From the NCBI RefSeq assembly GCF_050947875.1, contig NC_134576.1, forward strand, positions 54,998,255 to 55,062,254: DNA of 64,000 nucleotides, read 5' to 3'. The notes below the pieces were generated by a model. The model searched no databases. It had not been told where the DNA came from and saw nothing but the letters and a program-made list of their open reading frames with translations. Numbering within the stretch: position 1 is the first letter of the stretch; each line of letters opens with the position of its first letter. Source of the DNA: Dermacentor variabilis. Its lineage: Eukaryota; Arthropoda; Arachnida; Ixodida; Ixodidae. Shown one piece after another: positions 21,409 to 31,806 of this stretch. The translations under genes were made by a program, and so were the position numbers.

Positions 21409-24400
21409 TTAGACGTGGCTCATGGGCGCTATGATTTTGTCGTTTTTGATCCTCCAGAACCGTGTGTGCCACCTTCGAAGAAACTGGTCTACTCCATTTC
21501 TAGCAAGCTCTTTGGATAGAATCCTTTTCATCCATATCCGCGTATATTTTAGAACGGGGTAAACGGCTCTTTGCGGGCGCCTCTTCAACTCAGCCAGTCC
21601 TCTTCTTTTCCAGATACAAAACATGATTACAAGTGTCAAAAGCTTCTCAAAGCGGGATTTCTTGGTCACCTGATGGAGTAATTTACATTTGAATGTGTTG
21701 CTTGCTACCCTCCAGACCGCTTTGGCCGGTCCGCACTCCGTGAGGGCATGTTTTTGGGTTTCTGGTTGATCGCAGTTGGGGCATCGGTCTGTTTCAGTTA
21801 TTCCCAGGTGTTCTAGTCGTGTTTTCGTGGGTAGTACGCCCCATCTTCTTTGCCATTCGAAGTCTCGTATTGGTCCCGGTAAGTCCGTTTGCGCCCACCA
21901 TTTCCATTTTGCCGGGGTGCTTTTCGTTGCTTCTTCTAGTTCCAGTTCTGTTATTGCTATAGCGGCATTGACTTCAGCTGGCTTGACAGTTGCTATAGGG
22001 GTGTCCGGGCACAATTCTTCAATAGCTTTACAGGTGTGAACTGCGTCTTTATAAAACTCTAGTGGCCGCTCGGCGCGTGGGCCATGCCATTTGACTGGTG
22101 TTACAAAGCGATCCAGTGTGCTGAGCCAATAGCGTAGCACCGTGCTGCCCACATACTGGTCGCTGTTTAGCAGTGTTGCGAGTGTTTTAGCCGCTAGGAT
22201 CCTTGCTGTCTGGGCAATATTGGGAATTGTGAGTCCCCCCCTCTGTTTCGGTAGCCGTAGAATCCGTCGGGGTAGGGGTGCGGTTTTCTTTTGCCACAAG
22301 TATGTACTGATAATAGATTCCAGTTTTTTGGCCACTAACCTGGGCATTCGTGTGATCCTCGCCACATAAAAGGCGGGTGCGCACATCTTGGCTTTGATGA
22401 TTTCTGCTTTTTCTATAAGACTAAGTTCCGGGGTTGTTATTTCCTCTGCTGCTTTTCGTGCTTTATTGAGGGGATCTATCCAACTTTTCTCCGAGACGTT
22501 GCCCGCTTCGAACCAGAGGCCAAGTACTTTAACCGCTTCCAAGAACTGTATGTCAGGTAGGTCGCGTTCGGAAAAGGAGCCAAAACGGAGTGCTTTGCTT
22601 TTGTTTTCGTTTATTTTGGCGCCGGAGAGGGTGGCGTATTCCTTAAAAATGTGTATTGCTGTTCTATAGCTGCTTTCATCTCTAATAAAAAGGGATATAT
22701 CGTCCGCAAATGCCGAGATTTTCACTTCGTGGGATCCCGGTAATGGGAAGCCCCGGATCCTTGAGTCTTCGTTGATTTTTCGCAACAAGGGATCTAATGC
22801 CAATACGAACAAGCTGGGTGATAAGGCGCAGCCTTGGCGTACACCCTTGTTTATGGTAAAACGTCTGGATACTTTGTTGTTGATTAGTATCTCGCTTTGG
22901 GCGTCGCGATAAAGTGTTCGGATGGTGTTAATGAACTCTTGTGGAAAGCCAAAAGCCTGCATAACTTGAAACACATATGCCCGACGCACGTTATCGAAGG
23001 CTTTTTCTTGGTCGAGGGTTACAAAGGCACCTTTATACTGTTTTGTTTTGGCATACGCGATAACATCACGGGTGAGGGTCAAGGCCGCAAAAATGGACCT
23101 GCCCGGGATTGCAGCTGCCTGGAAATCGGATATGATGGTTGGTGTGATATCGCTTAATCTGTTTGCTAGTATGGACGTAGCAATCTTATAATCTGCATTG
23201 AGTAACGTCACTGGGCGCCAGGCATTGACGTCCAGTGGGTCAGCATTATCTTTGAGAAGAAGAACAATTCTCCCCTGCGTAAAAGATGCAGGTTTTCTGT
23301 GGTTCGTAATGACGTCATTCAGTGTTTTAACTAAGCGTTCGCCTATCTCGGGAAAGAACTCATGGTAAAAGCCAATACGGATTCCGTCCGGTCCGGGGGC
23401 CGATTCTTTGTTCATGCTGCGGATTACCCGCAAGGCCTCTTCTTTTGTAATGGGTGCATACAATAGGCTTGCGTCTTCGTCTTTGAGTTGTGGGAGTCGG
23501 GGTAACCACGAGTACGTGGTGGGTTCGGGCTGGTCGTCATTCTCTTGCAGGATTGCTTGGAAGTGGTCTACGAAGATCTTTTCTATGGCTGTCTGGTCTG
23601 TTATGTTTCCCTCGTGAGAGCGTATTTGCCTAATGTTGATCTTGGCTCTCGTTTGATTGTCTTCGTGCTGAATGCTTCCAGCAATTATGGACTGCTGTCC
23701 TTGTAGTCCCATTGGTTGGTTCAATCCCTGTTTTAGTTCTTTCATGATCTCTCGGTATCTGTCGCGCATGTCGCTAAGATATTCTTGTGTACAAAAGGTT
23801 AGGTCGCCCCCTCTTTCTATTATAAGGATCCGTCTGGAGATTTCGTTCAGTTTGGCCGTGAGATTCGCTTTTCTGTTTCTTCCTGCGTCTATTAGAATGT
23901 CTTTCCATTGATTTTTCAGATCATCCCAGTCTGTGTCGTCTGGAGAAGATGCCATGTATTTTGCGAGGTTCTGTCTAATGATCTGGCATGTTTCAGGGTC
24001 CCGTGTGAGGTTGGCGTCCATTCTCCACCTGTTTGGTAGCGGCGCTGGCCCACACTGTCCTTTGATCTTTAGACTTAGGGGTCTGTGGTCGCTGAAAGGT
24101 TTGGAACCTTCCGGGCCATTACTGATATGGATGTCCAAAACCTCGGAGAGTAGTTCTGCAGAGACATAGGCTCGGTCGAGGCGGGAATGTGTCGACCCAC
24201 AGGAACGGGTACTCTCAAAAAAGTTGCCGTGTGCTACTACCCAAGCGTCTGATAAATTGTAGTATACTAGTAATTTGCGTAATTCCCTTGCGTGGTGGTG
24301 GGGTTTCCCCTGCCCCGGTCCTCTGATATCGCGAAAGGCGTCCAGGACGCAGTTGAAGTCACCCATCAACACACACGGTAGCTTGGTGGGTATGTATTCC

Positions 24401-24783
24401 CAGAGATCCTTAAAAAACTCATTGGTTAGGTTGCGAGAGACCGGGGCGTAAACGTTGATTATTCGAATTTTTTGGTTGCCCACGTACATATCTAGGCATA
24501 TGATGCGGCCCTTCGTGTCGTAGGTACAAAAGGACTTGTTGCGGTAACGCCCAGACACAAAAACCACACCTGTGCCACACGATTTGGAGCACGTGAGAGA
24601 AAAAAAAGCGTCTACTCCGTTTTGTTGTCGAAAAGATACCACTTCTTGTGGAGTGCGTATGTTCGTCTCTTGCAGAAAAAGAATGTCAATGCCCTTTTCT
24701 CGGGCGAAGGAAAGAAGCTGTCTTTGCTTATCGGGTTTGCGCAATCCTCTAACGTTAAACGAGGCGCAATGAAGGCATTCCAT
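21409..24783 (-). CDS. Element 2 ORF2: APE endonuclease-reverse transcriptase, intact
   Basis: 1124 aa from ATG at 24783 (MECLHCASFNVRGL); the frame is open further upstream, with an ATG at 24912, but homology starts here. Endonuclease (about 1-240): FNVRGL, FLQETNIR, NVYAPVS, LMGDFNCVLDAF, SRLDRAYVSAE and FSDHRPLSL. RT (about 440-760): SAPGPDGIRIGFYHEF, AWRPVTLLNADYKIATSI, VTLDQEKAFDNVRRAYVF, GVRQGCALSPSLFVLALDP and the catalytic FADD in ISAFADDISLF. The C-terminal region has RRWGVLPTKTRLEHLG and the zinc knuckle CPNCDQPETQKHALTEC. No stops or frameshifts. Motif wording is that of the Tx1/L1 group. Likely competent for target-primed reverse transcription. Confidence 0.94.
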   Translation of the reverse strand: MECLHCASFNVRGLRKPDKQRQLLSFAREKGIDILFLQETNIRTPQEVVSFRQQNGVDAFFSLTCSKSCGTGVVFVSGRYRNKSFCTYDTKGRIICLDMYVGNQKIRIINVYAPVSRNLTNEFFKDLWEYIPTKLPCVLMGDFNCVLDAFRDIRGPGQGKPHHHARELRKLLVYYNLSDAWVVAHGNFFESTRSCGSTHSRLDRAYVSAELLSEVLDIHISNGPEGSKPFSDHRPLSLKIKGQCGPAPLPNRWRMDANLTRDPETCQIIRQNLAKYMASSPDDTDWDDLKNQWKDILIDAGRNRKANLTAKLNEISRRILIIERGGDLTFCTQEYLSDMRDRYREIMKELKQGLNQPMGLQGQQSIIAGSIQHEDNQTRAKINIRQIRSHEGNITDQTAIEKIFVDHFQAILQENDDQPEPTTYSWLPRLPQLKDEDASLLYAPITKEEALRVIRSMNKESAPGPDGIRIGFYHEFFPEIGERLVKTLNDVITNHRKPASFTQGRIVLLLKDNADPLDVNAWRPVTLLNADYKIATSILANRLSDITPTIISDFQAAAIPGRSIFAALTLTRDVIAYAKTKQYKGAFVTLDQEKAFDNVRRAYVFQVMQAFGFPQEFINTIRTLYRDAQSEILINNKVSRRFTINKGVRQGCALSPSLFVLALDPLLRKINEDSRIRGFPLPGSHEVKISAFADDISLFIRDESSYRTAIHIFKEYATLSGAKINENKSKALRFGSFSERDLPDIQFLEAVKVLGLWFEAGNVSEKSWIDPLNKARKAAEEITTPELSLIEKAEIIKAKMCAPAFYVARITRMPRLVAKKLESIISTYLWQKKTAPLPRRILRLPKQRGGLTIPNIAQTARILAAKTLATLLNSDQYVGSTVLRYWLSTLDRFVTPVKWHGPRAERPLEFYKDAVHTCKAIEELCPDTPIATVKPAEVNAAIAITELELEEATKSTPAKWKWWAQTDLPGPIRDFEWQRRWGVLPTKTRLEHLGITETDRCPNCDQPETQKHALTECGPAKAVWRVASNTFKCKLLHQVTKKSRFEKLLTLVIMFCIWKRRGLAELKRRPQRAVYPVLKYTRIWMKRILSKELARNGVDQFLRRWHTRFWRIKNDKIIAPMSHV

Positions 24784-25088
24784 TGCGAGAAACAAAAGAA
24801 AAGGAAAATAAAGAGGGGAAAGAAAAGCAGTCTTACAAGGGGTGGAGGGTACCGACGAGCGGTTGAATGTTGTGTCGGTTTTCGTGGTATACTGTTGGTT
24901 CGTATTGTTCATTACCACGTCCGTATTTCTCTTCCCTTTCGTTTACTCCTCCTCACCTGGCAGTTTCGATTGTGGTAAATAGCGTCAATCTTATCTGCCG
25001 CTAGTGGTGGTTTGAGCGGCTTCGTCCCATTCACGTCGTAGCGGGGTGCCTTACGTGATAACTCTGTTTTGATTGTGTGAGGAGCGAC

Positions 25089-26696
25089 TTACAGGACCGC
25101 GCCCTCTCCCCCTTTCCCACTCTGCGCCAATACTTCCATGTCGCTATCTGATGAATCAAATTTCTCGATTGCCGGTGATGTTTTCCTCGGTTTTTTGTGT
25201 GTTGCCGTTTTAGCATCGCCTTCGCTACTGGATAGCTCCCCTTTCTTTCGCCGTTGTGTGTTTGGGCTTTCGCTTTGCTTGCCGCGACCTTGTTCTTGGT
25301 TCCTGTTTTTCCGTGACGATCTAGATCGTTGTCTTGGTTCGTTCTTTAAGGGATTATTGGTTGGCGTCGTTTTTGCTTCTTGCCTACTCTGGTGGGTCAT
25401 AGGACCTTTGTTTGCCGTCGTTTGCATGCCTGCCGTCAACGTATCTTGTGGGGAAGGGGGCGGAGGCATGCCGCGATGATCTTCTGTCTCTGGCACGCGG
25501 TAGCGTCCGCTGCTTACGATCGGTTGTTCTTCTAAGTTTGTTTTCTTTGTCGTATGTGGTCCCGAAGGCTGTTTATCGTTCACTAGTTTTGAGGCCTGTG
25601 TGGTGGGGTTAGGTTCAGGCGCTTGGGGGCTCGGTCCTGACGCGCAGCATTCAGTTGTTTTGTTCTTTTCTTGACCAGCATTCGTTTCACTATCAGTGAC
25701 AGTCGTCGTGTCGCTCATGTCTCCTGAGGAGCTAGATGGCGAGGGTTCCTCGGTTGTTTTCCCCTCTGTCAAATCAACAGGGCTGGTTGATTTGTTTGTT
25801 TCTGTGCTTGCATTGCCCGATGATTCCTGGCTGCTGGTGTTGCTTGGCGTTTCGCCATTCCAAAAGTCCCGTCGGGGGGTTGGAGGCTTCATCACGCGGG
25901 GTTGAAGCACTTGTAGCCCGGAAGGTTTCGGTAAAGCTGGGAATTCTTTTTCCGATGGTGTGCCGCGCGCTGCCGCTACGTCTGCCTGTGGGAGTGCCGA
26001 CACCGCCCCCGCGTACGATTTCGTATACGTGCGGCTGCGAAAGCACGCGCGCGTGCTATGATGTCCTCCGCATTTTCGGCATTGTTCATCACATTCTGCG
26101 TCGCTGTGCCCGAAAGTGCCACAACGCTTACAAAACGCGGCCGTGCATGTATTGGCCATGTGGGACCCGTCCCCACAGCGTGCACAAACACGGCGCATGC
26201 CCCGATACTCGCACATAATGCGGAATCCCTGAACTGTTAAAAAGTTTGGTATGGGTCTGGTCATCTCAATCCTTACCACACGTACTCCGTTTAATTTGTT
26301 GGACCGGTTGTTGGCCTTCGCAAATGATACACTTTTGATTTTGCCATATTGTTGTAAGGCAAATGACAAAGCTTCCGCGGACAAGTACACGGGATAGCGA
26401 TAGACGTTAACAAAAGTCACTGGTGGCCCGACCGCGTCGACTGGCACTTTAACATCATTGACTAAGAATCCTTCTGCAACCATTAACGCAGTCGCCTGTG
26501 TGGCATTGCGAGTACACACAAGAAATTTAGCCCCGCCCATATGCTGTAGGGCCAAGACGCTATCCTCCCCAGCTGTTCGCTCTACCGCGTCGATAAGATC
26601 ATCGATAGAGATGTCTCCGTCAGGAGCGTCGAACAAAAAACAATTTTCCCTCAAAGGGGTCTCACTGCTATGCTCAGTGCTGGGGGGCGTTGCCAT
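25089..26696 (-). CDS. Element 2 ORF1: CCHC zinc-knuckle protein, intact
   Basis: 535 aa from ATG at 26696 in good context (GGCAGCATGG). The frame also stays open upstream through the 5' UTR and the U2 5' piece, but without an ATG. The N-terminal globular region (about 1-190) holds the segment VVRIEMTRPIPNFLTVQGFR, closely paralleled in element 1. Three knuckles follow: CARCGDGSHMANTC, CKRCGTFGHSDAEC and CRKCGGHHSTRAC. The C-terminal half is Ser/Thr/Pro-rich and basic (KNRNQEQGRGKQSESPN). Role inferred: RNA binding in the retrotransposition complex. Confidence 0.9.
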   Translation of the reverse strand: MATPPSTEHSSETPLRENCFLFDAPDGDISIDDLIDAVERTAGEDSVLALQHMGGAKFLVCTRNATQATALMVAEGFLVNDVKVPVDAVGPPVTFVNVYRYPVYLSAEALSFALQQYGKIKSVSFAKANNRSNKLNGVRVVRIEMTRPIPNFLTVQGFRIMCEYRGMRRVCARCGDGSHMANTCTAAFCKRCGTFGHSDAECDEQCRKCGGHHSTRACFRSRTYTKSYAGAVSALPQADVAAARGTPSEKEFPALPKPSGLQVLQPRVMKPPTPRRDFWNGETPSNTSSQESSGNASTETNKSTSPVDLTEGKTTEEPSPSSSSGDMSDTTTVTDSETNAGQEKNKTTECCASGPSPQAPEPNPTTQASKLVNDKQPSGPHTTKKTNLEEQPIVSSGRYRVPETEDHRGMPPPPSPQDTLTAGMQTTANKGPMTHQSRQEAKTTPTNNPLKNEPRQRSRSSRKNRNQEQGRGKQSESPNTQRRKKGELSSSEGDAKTATHKKPRKTSPAIEKFDSSDSDMEVLAQSGKGGEGAVL

Positions 26697-27092
26697 GCTG
26701 CTGCCGGCGTAGCTCCTCCGAGACTCGTGTCGGAAACTGGTTTCCACTTGTGCCGTACAGCTGGCGCTGAGCGCTGCTGTACACTGGTAGTCGGCGGGCT
26801 CAGCAGGTGGTGCTGGATCCGCTCCGAGTTGATGGTTGGCCGGCGGTACGGCAGGGGGCGCTCGCAGCAGGGCTGGCTCCCGGGAACATCGGCCGCACGG
26901 CAGGCGCTCGGGGGCCCACCGGGTTCCTCCGCTGCACAGCAGATGGCACTCGGATGAGCAGGTGGGCAGGATGGTGGTCCGTGCCTTGACGATGGGTTCT
27001 CGTAGACTCCTGGAGGTCCGCCGTGGTCCCGACGCGACCTCCGGGGCAGCAGTGGTGACTCGTCGAAAGTTCTTCCCGGCCTGGGGCAGAGT

Positions 27093-27118
27093 TCTTAGCC
27101 AAAAGGCCGAGAAGCGAT
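27093..27118 (-). ncRNA. U2: U2 snRNA gene, 5' part (nt 1-26)
   Basis: The minus strand from 27118 reads ATCGCTTCTCGGCCTTTTGG then CTAAGA, identical to the near-invariant first 26 nt of metazoan U2, including the U6-pairing region. It then breaks into element 2. Upstream (27119-27200) should be the U2 promoter; I could not confidently place a PSE. Together with 15671-15825 this is one U2 gene with about 11.27 kb inserted. Confidence 0.93.
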
Positions 27119-27431
27119 GCCGTAGATCACGTCTCGATGTAACCCGCTTCAAACAAACCTAGAACAAGGAGCCAGCGAAGTGCGAGAGAGAACTGCATTT
27201 CTCAAATAACTGGCCAAATTTGAACATAAAAAAATACGCTTCCCTATATGAATAATCGGCACACAATATAACTTTTATTTTAAATCGCAATAGATTTTAC
27301 TTATAACGTTTCCAATTTGAAACAACAATCTACGTACCATGCCTGACTGCCCGTTAGGTTTGTGGCGCCATCCTGTGGCTAAAATGATAACTTAGGTGTC
27401 TCGCTATGGTCACGTGGCTTTGTTTCTACAG
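27119..27431. other. Upstream flank of the U2 gene
   Basis: Should contain the distal and proximal sequence elements of an snRNA promoter. No motif was recognised with confidence. Confidence 0.4.
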
Positions 27432-27498
27432 CGGGAATCCCGGAATCCCGTGGGCCAGCGGCAACTACGGCGCCATGGGTCCACGGCCTGTAGTGCAG
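27432..27498 (+). other. Candidate 67 nt exon
   Basis: Acceptor GCTTTGTTTCTACAG and donor CAG|GTATGG bracket a Gly/Pro-rich frame (SGNYGAMGPRPVVQ). The composition resembles low-complexity segments of RNA-binding proteins, but this is not evidence of identity. Unsupported by homology. Confidence 0.25.
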
Positions 27499-30400
27499 GT
27501 ATGGTGTATTGGAATAGGCCAGTGTATCGTGCGTGCAACAGAACAATGGGAGAACCGAAGACGCTTATGCGATGACGCCATCAGTACGGCGCTGCGATCG
27601 ACCGGCGTGCCTAGAGCGGGAAATTATACATGCTGTGCGAAACCCCGCATTTATAAATTGAAACGGTCTGAAATCAATTGAACTTAATATAACTCACAAA
27701 AAATAAATACTACAAACTGTTGGGATACTTCAATAACGCCGACTAAGCTTGCACGTTTCCAAGCACAGATCTTGTAGTGTTCCTGATCGTATGCTCAGCG
27801 TTTCAGTTGCAGAAGACAAATACTTCTCTACTCGTTCCGTTCGGTAAGCACGCATATGCTTTTAGTATTTCGAAACACACGGCGATAAGAAGCCCGGAAG
27901 GATACCTGCACTGTGCCTGGTGGGTTGCACGGGATTCCTTTCAAGTTGCATCAACCATAAAGGCGATCGCCAGGTTTCACTGAAGAAAAGAAACACACAC
28001 GCACGCACACTCACACGCACACATACACGGACGCACGCATGACCTCAACGACAACCATAACTGCTGATCCCAGGGACCTTGTGTTGCACCTTTATTTTTC
28101 CTTTTGCCAGCAATGACTCGAGGCTGCAGTGACAGATGGCGCTGCAGTAGACCGGCGTGCTCAAGCAATCTCGGCGGCGCATTTACACCCGCACAATTCA
28201 CACGCGTAATCCATTTTTCCAGGGCAGCAGGGCCATCGACTATGGTGCCGCCGCTCGGGGGAACGCGAACCACGGCGGCGCCGCGCCTCTGGGCGCTTTT
28301 GCTCCCTAAGAATGTCATTTGCCTTGGTACGAACGCAGGAAACGCCCCTAGATCCATTCGTCCCTAGACAACGCTGTCTGCACAACTTGAAACGTGCGCT
28401 GCACTGAAGTTGCGACCTGCTGCATTCGCTGCTCTGCCGTGCTCTGCGGTAATAAATCATGTTTTCTCTGTCACAGTGAGTGCATATCAAAATGGTACAA
28501 TCGCATGGTGGTGAGTGAAACGTTTCAAATAACGACGGGCTACCAGTATTTATGGATGACTTTAGGGCCGAAGCATCGCTTGTGATTCTCAGCCGGAAAT
28601 CTGCACCATGTGAATGTATCGTAAAACTAGCTCAGGTCATTTCGCATACCGCAAAGCAACATCATGCTCGCAATTGAAACGCGTAAGTGGGTGTTACGTG
28701 CCCTCGCCTCAACTATGCCCGGGTGCTGCGCGCTTCCCTCGGATGCCACATGTACGGATCCCTTTGTCAATGCCCTCGCCGTGCATGAACTGTCGTGAAA
28801 GCTTGCACCGTATGGGGTTTTATCTTGTCCCATAACAATAATCGTCATCTTGCGCGCCTTTACTTTCTTCTACGCTGCTTGCCTGGCACGGATATATGCG
28901 CACGTCTTCAACATGACTTCTTGATAGGAAAGTAGCGAATTTACAGTTCTTAAGGAAAGAAACGCACGAAACTCTGATGATGATTATCGTTGTGTGACCA
29001 GGTAAGCCTCAGTGCAAACGTTTTTAAGAGTGTGTAGTGCACATCGTTAACTTGTGAACAAATGTCCATATTTCCAGCCCCCTTAAGCTATCATTTCCTT
29101 CTACATTGTTCCATATCTTCAGTGCAGATCGTTTTATCGGTGGGCACATTCTCGTTTGCTTGTCCTTGCCCTTTCGCAGGAGCTGTACCTTAACGTTCAA
29201 TTGCAAATAAAGTATGAAGTGTTGAAAACTGTGCCAATTTTCGTATAATTTGGTGGCTCCAGAATGCTGTAAAAAGGTCCGCAGGAACATTCGGGCTAGT
29301 TGTGCCAATTCATGTTGATTCATAATAATTTGACCTCGGCTATTGTCAAACACATTGCAAAAGAATGAATAACGGTGTAACTCAGTTTCAATCAGCAACG
29401 TATGTGGCATAGGAGAAAAAAAGGAGAGAAAAGAATGTTTGCAGTTGAGGTTGCATTGCTGATCATGATTCTAGTGGAATCGTGTTGTTTTTGCATGAGT
29501 TTACTGCCCTTGCTCTTATGATTCGCTGAAACTTTGTCAACATTCTTACTGCTGCTTCTGGTCGATGTAGGTGCTATATTTGAAGCAAACTTTCATCAAG
29601 TAATCTTGCCGTTTTGCATTTGAACACCTTTTCATCTGCCATTTATTCGTTCCTGAACCTGGAAGAGATGACTAAATGCTAAAGGTGTTAAGGCCAACCT
29701 CCAAAATATTTAATGGTACAAGTAATCTTCTAATAGCTGGCATGTCCGGCTGTACAAATTGCCGCTTGCAATTCTGTGCCCAGCTGGGTGCTGCTAATCT
29801 TGCCATTTTGTAGACACTTTCCTCAGCTGCTCAATCTTGCCACAACAGCTACTGCACTTGTTTCTTCCATCTACTATCCAGAGCAACAAGGCAGAAGCAC
29901 GGAATCAGTAATGTTTTTAGCACAAAATGCTTGGTGTAATGCGATTGCCATTCGTCTATATTAGTAAAGCAAGCACATTAAAATCATCTGCAAAGGCCAA
30001 GTATTCATTGTTAATCTTGGACACCGCAGACAAATATCCTTCTGTAGAACGTGAAAAGCATTCTCTGAGCTAGGAACACAGCTCTAGCCAAGAGGAAAGG
30101 TAACATAAAGCTGGGACACTCGTGTTGTCACACGGCTCGCTTGAATGGCTCTTTGCTCCTGCACATAATGGCCTCTCTCTGAAGCCAACTTCTGCAGAGT
30201 TATACGACTTGCAATGCCGAGGTTTGTTGGGGGACCCTGACCCTCTGCAACACATACTGAAAGGACACTTGAAACAACTTTGCCTGCTACAAGTACTCAG
30301 CAGACACTCTCCCAGCAGTCAGGTTTTTGAAGGGCTTGCTGGACCATATATCAGCCCTCATCTTGCATGTTTTGTCCTACAGTGTTGACAACTTGTTGGA

Positions 30401-31574
30401 ACAGCTTGTAAATTGTAACATACATCTGCGATCAAAATTAGGAAGTCAAAGTGTTCTGTAGATAAAGGTGTTCCTTGACAACTCCGACTTGTAACATTAA
30501 ATTTATGAATGCACTGCAACGGTTCCAGTGCCAACTTTCAACTGCAGTTTTAGGTTCGATGTCAAAGATCAAGAAAGCTTTAGTTTTTTTACTAATTCCC
30601 TTGTGTCCACAATTTTTTGTCAGTAGTTTACTTCAATGACATTATGGCGCAGCTATTAAAACACTATGTGCTGTGGGAGATGCTGCCAGCAAACATTTGC
30701 ATCGCCTCTGTGCTGCTTTCACATTGGCCTTTAGACACCCTGCGGGCAACCATCCTGCAAGTTTGATGCATTTAACCTGCTGCTGCTGCTATACAACACT
30801 CCAGTGGCCTTGCTGAATATCATGTTCACTTTATTGGGATTTTGTGCTGGCTAACAGTGTGCCCTTCGGAACTAAAAGGCTCTATCTATTTAACCACTTT
30901 CTGAACGTTTCTGCTGTTCTCTCAAACACAAGGTGCCAGCCGTACAGTATACTCCCTATAGTGGCCAATGCCACAGCCCTTGATACTGGTGGCACTGTGC
31001 CGACTGCTTTGCCTTGAGTGCTTGACACCTCAAGCACTCTCCTCAAGGCTGCACCTCCTCTCCATGGGTCAGTCAACACGACCGATCACTCTACATCCAC
31101 CCTTAGTTTTCATGCCATGCCATTCAATAAATGCTACCGAGTACGAGTACTCCAGCACTTCACATCAAGCCCTGCAGTGCCCCGCTCCTTCATCTCACAC
31201 CAATGCCAAATAGTGCCTTGCAAGTTCACAACTTCACCCTTCTGCTGCTGCAAACATGACAGAACATGGGATTTGCCAATAATAGATGCAACCATGCCTT
31301 CCATGTGCATTATTTTCCGCTGTAGCATTGGCAGAGCAGCTGAGATCTACTTTCGCGTCATCTGATCTGCCACATATTTTTTACCGTAATGAAACTAAAG
31401 ACTTCAAAAGAATTTTAATTTTCAATTAACTTCCCAGTTTTTAATAAATGCTGTCTTTATCTCGGTTGCAATAATATCTGAATATTTTTTGAGCATTCAC
31501 CAAAGTGCGTTCTGTACACTGGCAAATATCATAAAACTGAGGATGCATCTTCTTTTTAAGTCAACATACTTGTG
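27499..31574. other. Gene-poor stretch, no gene seen
   Basis: CA-rich low complexity at about 27991-28040, a GC-rich patch at about 28110-28380, then AT-rich DNA. Open frames at 29024-29410 (minus) and 30122-30388 (plus) lack recognisable domains. Confidence 0.5.
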
Positions 31575-31794
31575 ACTCGCTATGGTGGCATAGTCGCTAT
31601 GGTGTTGCGCTGCTAAGCCTGAGGGCGCGGGGTCGAATCCTGGCTGCGGGCGCCCGCTTTCCGTCTATGCGCCGTGCTATGGGTGCATGTTAAAATTTCA
31701 GGTGGTCAGGCATAATCAGGATCCCCCCCCCATTATGACAGGCCTCATAATCAGATTGTGGTTTTGGCACCTAAAACCTCAGAATTTAAACTTT
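31575..31794 (+). mobile_element. tRNA-derived SINE (Ruka-like), with target-site duplication
   Basis: The head CTATGGTGTTGCGCTGCTAAG resembles the box A region, and GGTCGAATCC (31631-31640) is a pol III box B. The tail TCATAATCAGATTGTGGTTT is shared with the other SINEs here. The flanks AACATACTTGTG (31563-31574) and AACATATTTGTG (31795-31806) match at 11 of 12 positions. Confidence 0.85.
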
Positions 31795-31806
31795 AACATA
31801 TTTGTG

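Larger units (their letters stand above)
20910..27092 (-). mobile_element. Tx1/Keno-like non-LTR retrotransposon, element 2 (inserted in U2), apparently intact
   Basis: About 6.18 kb on the minus strand, beginning right after the 26 nt U2 5' piece. 5' UTR of about 396 bp, ORF1 (26696-25089), 305 bp spacer, ORF2 (24783-21409), and a ~500 bp AT-rich 3' UTR ending TTAATAAAAATTCTC without poly(A) tail. Both ORFs are uninterrupted with all catalytic motifs. Its proteins are clearly homologous to, but well diverged from, those of element 1, so the two are different families with the same insertion target. Confidence 0.88.

Noticed and set aside
27119..27240. U2 promoter PSE/DSE motifs
   Set aside because: No stretch matched a known PSE well enough to call, and tick consensus is not known to me.
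29024..29410. 128-codon minus-strand frame as a retroelement C-terminus
   Set aside because: The PIKRSALKIWNN segment is only faintly reminiscent of CR1/L2; too weak.
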